A stretch of 64,000 nt of DNA. Origin: Lachnospiraceae bacterium. GTDB taxonomy: Bacteria > Bacillota > Clostridia > Lachnospirales > Lachnospiraceae. The notes beneath the pieces were generated by a model. It saw only the letters and a list, made by a program, of their open reading frames with translations, was not told the origin of the DNA and made no database searches. Where the stretch lies: NCBI GenBank assembly GCA_024693135.1, contig JAILLN010000059.1, positions 47,844 to 111,843 on the forward strand, read 5' to 3'. Below are positions 50,683 to 61,500 of the stretch, piece after piece. Position numbers and translations under genes: made by a program. Every line of letters starts with the position of its first letter. Position 1 is the first letter of the stretch.

Positions 50683-51699
50683 ATGGTCTACAAATGTTCT
50701 TCATGCGGATCCTGCATGATCTATGATTTTAAGGAAAAAACCCTGACCTGCCCCAGCTGCTCTCAGAGCAATCCTCCCGAACCGGTATCGGACAACCTCG
50801 ACGATGTGGAGATCTGTCCGGTCTGCGGAGGCTCACTCTCCCTTGGACGGTATGGGACTGCTGTAAAATGCGGATACTGTGATTCCTTCAACGTGATCGC
50901 ATCCAGGCTTAGCGGTGAAGCGGAACCTTCCGCCATCGTCCCTACCTTCATGTCAAGGAAGCATATGTTTGAGCTCCTCCGTGAGAAGTTCAGCCGGTAT
51001 CTCTGTATTATCCCGGAAGCCTTCAGCGAAAGCCGGCTGAAGGAAGTCATCATCGAATATGTACCCTACTGGGTATATCATTTTGGCATCCGGGCCAGCT
51101 TCAATGGAGAGATCCGTACCAGCAAAACCACAGGCAATACCACGGTTACGGACACCTATGCCGTCAGGATCGTCACCGATCTGGGGCTCAGCAATGTCCC
51201 TGTGGATGCCTCCGACCTGATGCCGGATGAGATCATGGATGACCTGGAGCCCTTTGACCTTAAGACTGCCCTTCCCTTTAAGATAGAGCAGCTTTCCGGC
51301 TCCAACAGCGAGCGGTTCAATCACGATGCCGAATTCTATAAGGAAGAAGCGGCATGCAAAGCCTCCAGTCAGGCTTACGACTATATCTATGAGGATCTGA
51401 TGAAAAGATATCCCCATGCCACGAATCTTTCTGAGCGGACCATCCGGGATCATACCGATCTTAACATCACCACCCTGGACATCCGCTATTTTCTTCTTCC
51501 GGTATATAAGTATTCCTACACCTTCCACTCCGGCCGGGTGCTGGATTACTATGTAAACGGACAGACCGAGGAGGTCTGGGGCACTGCCCCGATCTCAAAG
51601 CCCCGGCTTATCCTGGCTGTGGCCGCCACCATCCTGCTCTTTTCCGGCGTGGCGTCTATCGTCACCACCATCCTGATGGCCATCGGAGGTGCGCTATGA
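50683..51699 (+). CDS. Zinc-ribbon membrane protein
   Basis: CSSCGSCMIYDFKEKTLTCPSC and CPVCGGSL...CGYC; C-terminal TM; RBS aagga before 50683. Confidence 0.8.
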   Translation: MVYKCSSCGSCMIYDFKEKTLTCPSCSQSNPPEPVSDNLDDVEICPVCGGSLSLGRYGTAVKCGYCDSFNVIASRLSGEAEPSAIVPTFMSRKHMFELLREKFSRYLCIIPEAFSESRLKEVIIEYVPYWVYHFGIRASFNGEIRTSKTTGNTTVTDTYAVRIVTDLGLSNVPVDASDLMPDEIMDDLEPFDLKTALPFKIEQLSGSNSERFNHDAEFYKEEAACKASSQAYDYIYEDLMKRYPHATNLSERTIRDHTDLNITTLDIRYFLLPVYKYSYTFHSGRVLDYYVNGQTEEVWGTAPISKPRLILAVAATILLFSGVASIVTTILMAIGGAL

Positions 51700-52487
51700 C
51701 TTTTAAGAAATATGTCAATTTCTGTTTTTTATTCGGAATACTTTCCACTGTCCTGTGTCTGTGCATCATCTTCATTTTTGCCGCCACGCCTTCCGAGATG
51801 AAAAATACCGGATGTGACACGGAGGAAAGGGTATTTGATATGGCCGACCTCCTGACGGATACGGAGGAAGATATGATGAGGCTGCAGCTTGCCACCTTTA
51901 GCGGGAAGGCGCATACAGACCTGATCGTCTATACAGACGATGAAGTCCTCTCAGACCCGGAGGTAGCGTCCAAGACGAATCAATTCATGGATGAACATGG
52001 TTTTGGATGGAATGAACGACGCGGGGATGCGGTACTTCTGTACCTGAATATGTCGATCCGGTATGTCTACGTGGATACTACCGGGAGAGCCAAAAAAATC
52101 CTGGATAATCAATCTGAATTCGATAAAATCGTGGAACTCGTAGGATCCGAAGCATCCAATAAGAATTACTACCAAGGTCTGCTCGCAGGACTTGAATATA
52201 TCACATGGCATATGCGGGTCGGACGCTTCATGCCCTCAGGCGGCACCTTTGCCCTCATTCTCATCGCCGGAGCCCTGATCTTCACAGCGGTTTTGATCGG
52301 CCACGAAAAACGCCCCCTGGCCAGTAAGCCGGTCAGTATTTCAGACTATCTGAAGGATTCCACCGTGGTCGACAGCTCCGTGCGCCATACAGGCCATCAT
52401 GTCACCGTACACTCCTCCGGAAGCGGAGGCAGCAGAGGCGGCGGCGGTGGCGGCGGTGGCCACGGCGGCGGTGGCGGCCATTTCTAA
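51696..52487 (+). CDS. TPM-domain membrane protein with Gly-rich tail
   Basis: VFDMADLLTDTEEDMMRLQL...TDLIVYTDDE; C-terminus GGSRGGGGGGGGHGGGGGHF. Confidence 0.85.
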   Translation: MTFKKYVNFCFLFGILSTVLCLCIIFIFAATPSEMKNTGCDTEERVFDMADLLTDTEEDMMRLQLATFSGKAHTDLIVYTDDEVLSDPEVASKTNQFMDEHGFGWNERRGDAVLLYLNMSIRYVYVDTTGRAKKILDNQSEFDKIVELVGSEASNKNYYQGLLAGLEYITWHMRVGRFMPSGGTFALILIAGALIFTAVLIGHEKRPLASKPVSISDYLKDSTVVDSSVRHTGHHVTVHSSGSGGSRGGGGGGGGHGGGGGHF

Positions 52488-53575
52488 TATACGACCTGGT
52501 TTCGTCCGCCCTCTTTGCCCATATAGAGTTTTTCGTCCGCGGCTTTGATCACCTCATCGATCGGGATGTTATTGGAAAACTCATCGATGCCAAAGGTCAT
52601 GGTCAGATTGAATTCATTTCCCTTAAACAGGAACTTGAATCTCTCGATCTGCTCCCTTAAGGTGTTCAGCTCAATAAATGCTTCGTCCCCGTTCATCGAG
52701 GTAAATACAAAGAGGAACTCCTCTCCACCCCATCTGCAGACAAAGCCTTTATTATCCATGTCTGTATTAAAGATCCCGGCTATGGTCTTCAGCACATAAT
52801 CCCCACAGTCATGGCCATAGGTATCATTGACCTTCTTGAAGAAATCAATGTCTCCTATGGCAATGCTGACCGGATTGTTGTTTGACTCATACCGTTCAGA
52901 GATCTCATTGATCCTCTCCATTGCGCTTCTGCGGTTCATGAGCTGAGTCAGAGGATCTACATCCGCAATATGCTTCAATTTTTTGTTATAGCTCATGAGC
53001 TTCTGCTCTGCCGCCACAAACTGGGTACAGAAGAAGTATGCCACGATCGAAAGGCAGAGGCAGAATACCCCCACATTCAGCATGACCAGGACATGATAGC
53101 TTACATTCTGGGGATTCAATACCGTATCTCCAAAGCCGGTGGTAAAGGAGATTATGCACACCAATACGGTGATCAATACGCTGTAGAGCCCCTTCATCCG
53201 GTTTTGAATCTCCGGGTCGTACCATAGCAGAACCATGACCAGATACATGTAATTATGGAAAGACGGCCTCCATCCAAATCCTTTCGTGATATAGATGGAA
53301 GAAACTGCCGTGACCAGCGCCAGTCCGCCCAGAAGCCCCTTATTATTATCGGTCTGATACGATGCATAAAGCAGGATGCAGAATGCCACCGACGTTACGA
53401 TAAAGGCAACGGCATACTTCGCCAGAGACAGGATCCCGCAGTATACCGAAACACCGATATACCATATGGTCAATATACTGATGATATACCGGAGCAGGAC
53501 TATTCTGCTGTTTGCGCGTCCTTCTCCGCTCAAGTCTTTATTCAGAAACTTCTTCAGGTCTCTGAAAATCTCCAT
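52484..53575 (-). CDS. Membrane GGDEF diguanylate cyclase
   Basis: DPLTQLMNRRS; GDIDFFKKVNDTYGHDCGD; CRWGGEEFLFVF; several TM helices. Confidence 0.92.
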   Translation of the reverse strand: MEIFRDLKKFLNKDLSGEGRANSRIVLLRYIISILTIWYIGVSVYCGILSLAKYAVAFIVTSVAFCILLYASYQTDNNKGLLGGLALVTAVSSIYITKGFGWRPSFHNYMYLVMVLLWYDPEIQNRMKGLYSVLITVLVCIISFTTGFGDTVLNPQNVSYHVLVMLNVGVFCLCLSIVAYFFCTQFVAAEQKLMSYNKKLKHIADVDPLTQLMNRRSAMERINEISERYESNNNPVSIAIGDIDFFKKVNDTYGHDCGDYVLKTIAGIFNTDMDNKGFVCRWGGEEFLFVFTSMNGDEAFIELNTLREQIERFKFLFKGNEFNLTMTFGIDEFSNNIPIDEVIKAADEKLYMGKEGGRNQVVY

Positions 53576-53586
53576 TTTATCTCCCC

Positions 53587-54090
53587 TTACTTCTTCCGGT
53601 TTCTTCTGTAGGTCAGGAAATGATAAATCAGATCAAAATAAACCTGCTCCTCCGGCTCCGGGCCACTCTCCCTGACCCAGTCCTCACGCTGATCCAGATT
53701 TGGAAAAAACGTATCTGCCTCAAAGCTCTTATCAATTTTAGTGATATATGCTACATCGCACCAATCCAAAAGCTCACGGTAAACCCTCTCTCCCCCGATG
53801 ACAAATACCTCCTCGGAAGGATAATTCTTAAGCTTTTGCGCCAGTTCATCCGTGGAGTGGACGATGATGCATCCCTCCGCCTGACAATTCCGGTTGCCCG
53901 TAAGCACGATGTTCGTCCGGTTTTTCAATGGCCTGCCGCCGGGAAAGCTTTCCAGCGTCCTTCTTCCCATGACCACTACATGGCCTTCTGTTTTTTCCCG
54001 GAACTGCCTCTGATCTGCGGGTATCTTTACCAAAAGCTCATTTCTAAGGCCGATCGCCCAGTTCTTATCCACAGCCGCGATCAGATTCAT
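53587..54090 (-). CDS. folA: Dihydrofolate reductase
   Basis: MNLIAAVDKNWAIGLRNELLVKIPADQRQF; VVMGRRTLESFPGGRPLKNRTNIVLT. Confidence 0.95.
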   Translation of the reverse strand: MNLIAAVDKNWAIGLRNELLVKIPADQRQFREKTEGHVVVMGRRTLESFPGGRPLKNRTNIVLTGNRNCQAEGCIIVHSTDELAQKLKNYPSEEVFVIGGERVYRELLDWCDVAYITKIDKSFEADTFFPNLDQREDWVRESGPEPEEQVYFDLIYHFLTYRRNRKK

Positions 54091-55689
54091 CTATTTCTCC
54101 CACTTGTCTGCCAGTGAATTGATCTGGTCAGCGAATTTAGCCATGTCTTTATTGGCGATATGCTCGCTTCTGCGCACAATGGCCAGAAGCCTTTCCGCCG
54201 CGGCAAGAAGACGCTCAAAGACGGTCTTCTGAACCTTGACCTTCTGCTCAAACGGAATCCCCTTGGTCTCCAGGATCACCTTGTTGCTCAAAAGATCCAC
54301 CACCGTACCGCTATATGGCGCATAGGCAGGAATGGAAAACTCCTTCTCTATCGTTTCCGCAAAGGTATCTGTAACCTGATCCTCGCCATGGACTACAAAA
54401 ACCCTCTCCGGCTTTTTCGTAAAGCCGCGCATCCAGTCTAAAAGGCCATTTTTATCGGCATGTCCGCTCATGCCAGCCAAAGCACGGATCTCAGCCCTGA
54501 CCTCTATGGATTCACCGAAAAGCTTCACGGTCTCAGCGCCCTCGGTAAGAGCCCGTCCCAGGGTACCCACGGCCTGATAGCCCACGAAAAGGATGGTGGA
54601 TTCCGGCCTCCAGAGATTATGCTTCAGATGATGCCTTATTCTTCCTGCCTCACACATGCCGGAAGCGGAGATGATCACCTTCGGTTCCTCATCAAAGTTG
54701 ATCTCTTTTGATTCTTCCGATGTGATGGCAAGACTGAGTCCGGGAAAGCTGATGGGATTAATGCCTCTGCGCACAAGCTCAAGGGCCTCTTCATCAAAGC
54801 AGTCCTGCTGGTTCTTCCGAAATACGTTGGTGGCCTCCACAGCAAGCGGAGAATCCACATAGACAGGAAAATCCGGGAAGTCCTTCACCAGCCCCTGCTC
54901 CTTGATCTGGCGGATGAAATAAAGCATCTCCTGCGTCCTTCCCACGGCGAAGGAAGGGATCACCACGTTTCCTCCCCTGCGGAACGTCTCGGACAGGATC
55001 TCAGACAGTTCCTTCACATAGTCTACCTGGACTTCAGAATGCAGCCGGTCGCCATATGTGGACTCGATCAGCACATAATCTGCTTCTGCTATGGTCTGGG
55101 GATCTCTGAGGAGAGGCTGCCTGTGATTGCCCACATCTCCGGAAAAAACGATCTTCTTGGTCACTCCTCCTTCGGTCAGCCATACTTCGATGGCTGCGGA
55201 GCCAAGCAGATGGCCTACGTCCCGGAAGCGGATCTTGATCCCATCCGAGACTTCCTCCTCCTGGTCGTATTTTACGGGAGTCAGAAGCCGGATCGCTCCG
55301 TCCGCATCCTCCATATTGTATAAAGGCACATATTTCTCTACCAGGTCAGACCGCCTGGCCTTCCGGTTTCTCCATTCTGCCTCAAACATCTGGATATGGG
55401 CAGAGTCCCTGAGCATGATGCTCGCCAATGCACAGGTCGCTTCCGTGGCATAGATCCTGCCGGAAAACCCCTTCTGTCTAAGCAGGGGAAGAAGCCCGGA
55501 ATGGTCGATATGGGCATGGGTCAGGAATACGTAATCGATATCCGACGCAGGGACGGGGATCTCAACGTTTTCAAACAGGTTCCTTCCCTGCTCCATCCCG
55601 TAATCCACCAGGATATGCTTCCCGCAGGCTTCGATCAAATGGCAACTGCCGGTGACCTCATGCGCCGCGCCGATAAATGTCAATTTCAC
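54091..55689 (-). CDS. MBL-fold beta-CASP (RNA-specificity domain) hydrolase
   Basis: FLTHAHIDHSGLLPLL; VLIESTYGDRLH; SGMCEAGRIRHHL; SGHADKNGLL. Confidence 0.9.
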   Translation of the reverse strand: MKLTFIGAAHEVTGSCHLIEACGKHILVDYGMEQGRNLFENVEIPVPASDIDYVFLTHAHIDHSGLLPLLRQKGFSGRIYATEATCALASIMLRDSAHIQMFEAEWRNRKARRSDLVEKYVPLYNMEDADGAIRLLTPVKYDQEEEVSDGIKIRFRDVGHLLGSAAIEVWLTEGGVTKKIVFSGDVGNHRQPLLRDPQTIAEADYVLIESTYGDRLHSEVQVDYVKELSEILSETFRRGGNVVIPSFAVGRTQEMLYFIRQIKEQGLVKDFPDFPVYVDSPLAVEATNVFRKNQQDCFDEEALELVRRGINPISFPGLSLAITSEESKEINFDEEPKVIISASGMCEAGRIRHHLKHNLWRPESTILFVGYQAVGTLGRALTEGAETVKLFGESIEVRAEIRALAGMSGHADKNGLLDWMRGFTKKPERVFVVHGEDQVTDTFAETIEKEFSIPAYAPYSGTVVDLLSNKVILETKGIPFEQKVKVQKTVFERLLAAAERLLAIVRRSEHIANKDMAKFADQINSLADKWEK

Positions 55690-56486
55690 GCCGCAACTCC
55701 TTTCAGCTTCCGGAAGGCATCTCCTTCAATGAGACACTCGCTCTGTGAGATCAGAAACGCCCTCCCCGCATCCGACAGATCCAGCACCGAGCCATACTCC
55801 GATGCCGTATACAAAAGCCTGCTGAATACTGCCATCTCTATTTCATTTCTATGCATGACCAGGTAATAACCCCCGTCTTTCCTTGACTTATATAATTCAC
55901 TGGCGACTTCACCCTGATAATCCATGACCCCGCAATATTCAATGGCATCATCCATTTTTTGAAACCGGATCACCCCGACCCGGTATTTCATCTCCAAGGC
56001 CGGCTGCCGGTTCTCATCCCCGCGGATCTCATCCCGGATCTGATTGAGCTCCGCTTCCGCAGAAGGAGTCAATGCACCCTCTTCCCTAAGCCTCTCCTCC
56101 AGGGCATCCAATATCCGGCTTCGGATCTGGTTCGTCAGCTTTTTCGGATTCGTGCGGATCGCTTCTTCGATATCCTTCCTCAGCTTCTCCGCCTTTGCCC
56201 GGTCATCCCCCGTCAGGTTCATCAGGATCTCTTCTATGCTTGCCTCATGAAATACGATGGAAAGGCTGTTGTCCTTCATCAGGCTGATCTGGGCCGAGGC
56301 AAGGTGCAGCCCGTCGCGGTGCTGCATCCCCAGCTCCCGGACAGCCATATCCAGCACCTGGCGAAAAAACTCCTTTGTCCTCCCCCGGTGCTCGATGATA
56401 TCATCCAGATCCAAGCCGTAATCGATCAGCTCGGATTCGCTGATGACGCACATGATATCGTTTTCACCCAGTCTGGTAAATTTCAT
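55686..56486 (-). CDS. mecA: MecA-like ClpC adaptor protein
   Basis: MKFTRLGENDIMCVISESELIDYGLDLDDIIEHRGRTKEFFRQVLDMA; C-terminal FSRLLYTASEYG. Confidence 0.72.
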   Translation of the reverse strand: MKFTRLGENDIMCVISESELIDYGLDLDDIIEHRGRTKEFFRQVLDMAVRELGMQHRDGLHLASAQISLMKDNSLSIVFHEASIEEILMNLTGDDRAKAEKLRKDIEEAIRTNPKKLTNQIRSRILDALEERLREEGALTPSAEAELNQIRDEIRGDENRQPALEMKYRVGVIRFQKMDDAIEYCGVMDYQGEVASELYKSRKDGGYYLVMHRNEIEMAVFSRLLYTASEYGSVLDLSDAGRAFLISQSECLIEGDAFRKLKGVAA

Positions 56487-56645
56487 GCATTCATGCCCAG
56501 TCTTTCTGTCTGACCCGATGATCCCAAAAGCACACATCTTCCCATGGTTAGATAAAATATATTCTACCACAATCGTCCCCTGTTAGCAACGCATTACCGT
56601 GCATCAAATCCCATACATCCCTTCCCCGCCCTCTTCCCAGGGCAA

Positions 56646-56674
56646 TAAAAAACCGTCCCCAAAATGGGGACGGT
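56646..56674 (-). terminator. Intrinsic terminator downstream of the giant surface-protein gene
   Basis: Minus strand ACCGTCCCC-ATTTT-GGGGACGGT followed by TTTTTTATT. Confidence 0.8.
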
Positions 56675-56824
56675 CACTGTTAATAAACGAAGACCTTTTT
56701 TCAGGCTTCGCTCTCAAGATGATCGTCTTGAAGAAATCCTCCATTCGTGAATCTTGAAAAGTCCGGATTTTATCAGGCTTTCACTTGACTCATTGATCTG
56801 TAAAAATACTTTGATTATCACACC

Positions 56825-58595
56825 CTATTTTTTGTCAGCAGTAACCTTTTTTGTCCGCCTCCTGACCCTGAAGGTGACGGTCTTTGTGCCTCCGTAGCTT
56901 CCCAGACCATGAAGCGTGACGCTGGCTTTTCCCGCTCTGGTGTTGTTTTTGTAGCTTCCGGGCACCACCTCCGTCTTCACACCGGCCGGGGTACTGGTGA
57001 TCCTGTCGATCTCACTTTGGGAAAGCTCTGCGCTCCCTCCCGGGATATAGGTCTGATCCGGGATGACAAACCTTACGGAAGAAATGCTTTTTTCCACCAC
57101 CCGGAAGACCCCGCTCACCGTGCCGGTATAATTGCCTCCTTTTGCGGTAAGACTTACCATGAGCCAGGTTCCTTTCTCCATCTGATCCGCCTCTTCCAGC
57201 AGAGCCCCCTCATTGCCGGAGGCCGAGCTTTTCCTATAGGTAAAGGTTCCTTCGTAATCCGTATTGACGGCAAGCCTCTTTCCGTTCAGATCGTACAGCA
57301 CCGGTTTCGTCCTGTAATTCCCCTTCTTATTCCGCCAGACCACATCCGGCACAACCAGGTTCAGGCAGGACAGACTCCGGACAGTGACCTCAAAGCTCCT
57401 CGAAATGCTTCCCTTGAAATTCTTCTTTCCCAGGATCGTGACGGTCCCGGTCCGGCCAGCTGCTTTGTTATCGTTATATTTCAAGGCGAAATCCTGTCCC
57501 GCAATGAGCTCGTTTCCGCTTAAGAAGAGCCTGACTTCCGGCTTCGCGCCGCCCTTTTCGTAAGGAGCGGCACCGACAGATACGGTGATAAGCCCGGAAG
57601 TATCGGCAAGATCACACTTTGCGATCTTAAAGGTCTTTTTCAGGGTGCCTGTGTAACCCCCCATTCCCTTATAGGAGACGGAAGCCTTTCCGGCGTTGAT
57701 ATTTTTGGAATAGGAAACCGTATAATCCGTGCCCTCCTTCAGCGCCGTACCTCCCCAGGTAAGCTTTGCCGCCGGCGTATGGGGATTCCCGTCATAAACT
57801 GCATCGGTGGGAAGGGCATCGACCACTGCCTTCCGTATGGGTCTGCCCTTGATCTTAAAGGTCACGGCCTTCGTCCCGGCAAGCTTTGTTCCCTTTCCGT
57901 CGCCGCAGTCCTCTCCTGTTCCCTTTAAGATGAGCTTTGCCGTGCCGGCATCCGTATTATGATTAAAGCTTACCGTAAAGCCCTTTGTGATGACTTTCCC
58001 GCCATATTTTACCGTAAATTCGCCCTTACCCGGTACAGCTGAAGACGACGGTCTGAGAATGACAGGCTCTCCGGTCCAGTCCTGCGCCTTCAGACCGGAT
58101 ATCTTGACAGCCGACATCAGGACATCCCCGGTAAGAATATATTCCACCGGATATTCACCCGTGAAATTCTTCACCCCTTTAAGCCGGATGGTATAGGTTC
58201 CTGCTTTACCGTAGTCCACACTGCTGTCGTCTACGGTATAATCCCTTTCCGACCCCTGTCTGAGAGTTCTGCTCCCCCATTTCAGCACGATCTTCGGCCT
58301 CCGCGCATTTCCGCTCTTGGGCTTTTTGACACTGATATCCGGCGAATCAAATTCCGCTCCGGCGATGCTTACCGGCAGGATCTCAAAGGGATATTCCAGG
58401 GTCATGTCATAATTTCCCACCCCTTTGAGGATCATTTTGGCCGTACCTGCATTCAGGTTGTTCAAATAAGTGACCCTGTAATCCTTGCCGGAGATAAGCG
58501 TCACATCCCCGAAATGCAGGCTGATATCCGGCTGGGTCAGCTTTTTCCCGGTATAGCTCAGCTTTTTCCGGAAGCCCGTAAGCCAGAAATCGTCC
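56825..58595 (-). repeat. About seven degenerate approximately 75-95 aa tandem modules at the C-terminus of the giant protein
   Basis: Recurring pattern (Y.G) ... G..L..G.DY.V.Y..N..AG.A...I.G.GNY.G....F.I seen repeatedly in the translation. Confidence 0.75.
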
Positions 58596-61500
58596 GATAC
58601 CGGCTCCTCATCATCGTCCCCGCCGCCTCCGCCGCCGTCCTGCTTTACGGTATAGGAAGCCTCCGCGGTCAGGCTGTCAAAATAACCCTGCCTCCGGGCA
58701 GCGGCCCTGATCGTGACATCCCCGGTGATCAGAACCGGCTCCCCGTACTGCTTTGCGGTGGCGCCGGGAAGCAGCCCGCTTAAGGGCTCGCTGCCATCGG
58801 TGGTATAGTAGATCACGGCTCCCTCCGTGGCGCAGGTGATGGTGACATGATTGTCTCCGTCCTTTGTAAATACCGTACCTGAGGGCGGATCAAAGACCGG
58901 TTCCTCCGTGCGGTGCTTCGGCACGGTCGTCCTGGTCGCCACATAGTCCTGCGCCATCGGGGTGCCGGCATAGCTTACAAAATGCCCGCCGCCACAGATC
59001 AGTCTGACGCTCAGCTCTTCTCCGGTTTCCTCCTCCCGGTCCTCCGTAAACTGCAGCAAAAGCTTCGAGGTATACCAGGGAGCCTCTCCCGCATAATCGC
59101 CGGCCCGGTTTCCCGGTGCCTGCTCACTGTTTAAGAGGAAAAGTGTATATGGGATCTCTTCTCCGTCGGAATCATAGATCACATAATGGGTGGGAACCAT
59201 ACCGCAGCTTACGGTTCGAAGCCCCGATGTCTCTGCGGCGGACACGGCGGCATCCTCCGAAATACCCAGGCTTTCCTCCTCCATATATTTGCTGAAGGTG
59301 ATATAAACGCCATCGGACTGCATCCGGATATTATCGATGTTTTCGGTATCCTCCTCATCGTCGATCACAAAGGGGGCGGTCTTGTCCACCATCGGAAGGT
59401 TTACCTCCAGCTGGGCAGGAAGCACCGGCATCCAGCTGATGCCGTTCCGCGACACGGTAGAGGCGGTGTCACCCCCGCTGTCCGAGGGCTGCGCCGTACC
59501 TTCGTTGTCCAGGTTATAACCCGGCTTTTCCGCTTCCACATACCACAGCCCCTCCGTCACATCCCACTGGAAACGGCCATCCTCCCCTGTAAGCTGAACC
59601 GGATTTTCCGGCAGGATCAGCTGGGGACCCGGGATCTTCCTTTCGACGATGCCGTTGATCGAAGGTACGTTTTTCGGCTCCTTCGGCCTCCCGCTGTCTT
59701 CATCATAATAGACCCATGTGCCGCTTGCATCCTTTTCGTATTCCGGCTTCCAGCTGTCGCCTCCTTCCGCCTTCGCGTCCGCCGTATACAGCCGTACCGT
59801 CGCCCCCTCCACGGGGTTGGAAAGCACCGCCTCATAGACCGTGCCGGAGGGATCCTGCACCTGGACACAGGAGGTATCGGAGGGGGGATTTCCACCGCCG
59901 CTTTCCGGTGTCCCGGGATCGACCTCATCCGGCTGTTCGGGATCGGAGCCGCTGCCTCCGCCCTTCTTGTCGTCCTTCTTCGGCGGATAGCCATAGCTCA
60001 TGAGCATGGTCATAAACATGTCATGCTTCACGCCGTAATCCTGGATCCTCTCCAGCCTATGGGCCTGAGCATTGTCATTCGCCGCGTTCAGCACAAAGCT
60101 TATCGTGCCGCTGGTCAGATTGATGGTCTCGCAGATACCCGTGGGATCCGGGATCAGACCGCTCACAAAGTTGATCCCGTCGATCACCTTTACTCCCGCC
60201 CCTCCGGTGAATTCATTCTGATGATCTGCGCATTCCGCGTCCTTCTCCACCTCCGTCAGCACATTCATCCGGTCCACGATGGACTGCATCAGCGCCTGAT
60301 AGGCATCCTCGTCCATATTCTTCTTCAGCTCTTCATTTTTGCTGACCCAGCGCAGGGCGTCCCGAAGCTGCTGTCTGGTATCATTCATCATTTCCTTGTA
60401 GGTGGGCGGATTACTCGGCTGATAGGACTTGTACATGCTCAAGGCCGAAAAGCCAGCGGAGCCTCCGTTTACGATGTCGCTCACCTTGACGTTCATAATG
60501 CTCTTGTAGGCCGTCTCCCACTCCACCTTGGTATAATACTGATAGGTTTCGTTTCCGTACCATTTCAAATCCTTGATGGTCCATTTCTCCGTCCCGGGGA
60601 CCTTCTCATATTTCCCGATCCGGATCGTGTCATCCGCCATGCTGTAGCTTCCCTTGCCGTCCATAAATTCCAGATTTTTAATTTCCTTTCCGTTTTTGGC
60701 AGCATCCTGCGCCCTCTTTAAGGCGGCATTCCGGAATTTGTTGAAATAACCCAAAGCAAGACCCGCTCCGGCGATCTTGGTGCCGTCGGACCAGTTCTTC
60801 GGATTCAGGTCAAAGCGGAAGCCTGTACCGAAAAAGCCGATCTTTGTGTTTTCCACCGGCTTGAATTTGGTGCCTCCTGCCGCCTCCACATCGTTCCCGT
60901 TTACGGAAGTATCTCCCGTCGCCGTGATCCCGGCGCTTCCCGTCGGGGAAATGGGTGTATAGCTTGTGGGCGTCCAGGTGGCAAGGGGCGCCACAAAGCC
61001 TCCCGTGTAGATAGGACAGTTGGCTCCCGGTATCATGGAGGCCAGCTGGATCCTGGTCCATTTGAAGGGGTGCAGATCCGCAGTAATGGTAGGATTTTCC
61101 GCCGCTTCCGCCACCTCGGGATTATAGAAGATATAAGTATCCAGAGTGGCTGCCGCCGTCTCGTAGCTTTGCAGAGAAGGATCCGCAATGATCTCCCCGT
61201 TCTTTTTGTAGAAGGTAGTGGCGGTATAAACCTTCATGACAAGGGTGTCCGAAGTGGGATTTCCGTCTTCGTCCTTCGTCTTATATTCGTAGACGGTCTC
61301 CCGGTATCCCATCTTATCCATCATTCCCTCGTCCACAGCGCTGGCATAGTCCACCAGAGTCACCAGGGAATAATCTTTCTCGTTCACCTTCCTTGCATTG
61401 TCCTCATCCACCATGCCGAAGCGATCCACGTTCTGCTTCAGCTCACTGTCATTCTCGATCGTATCCTTCATGGCGATAAGATTTTCCAGAAGCTGCCGGT

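Noticed and set aside
58615-58645. Poly-Gly codon run (GGGGGDDDEE) in the giant protein as a possible microsatellite or phase-variable tract
   Set aside because: Codons are mixed, not a homopolymer or clean short tandem repeat; an ordinary linker.
59186-60721. 511-aa plus-strand ORF
   Set aside because: Antisense shadow inside the giant surface protein; no recognisable motif or RBS logic.
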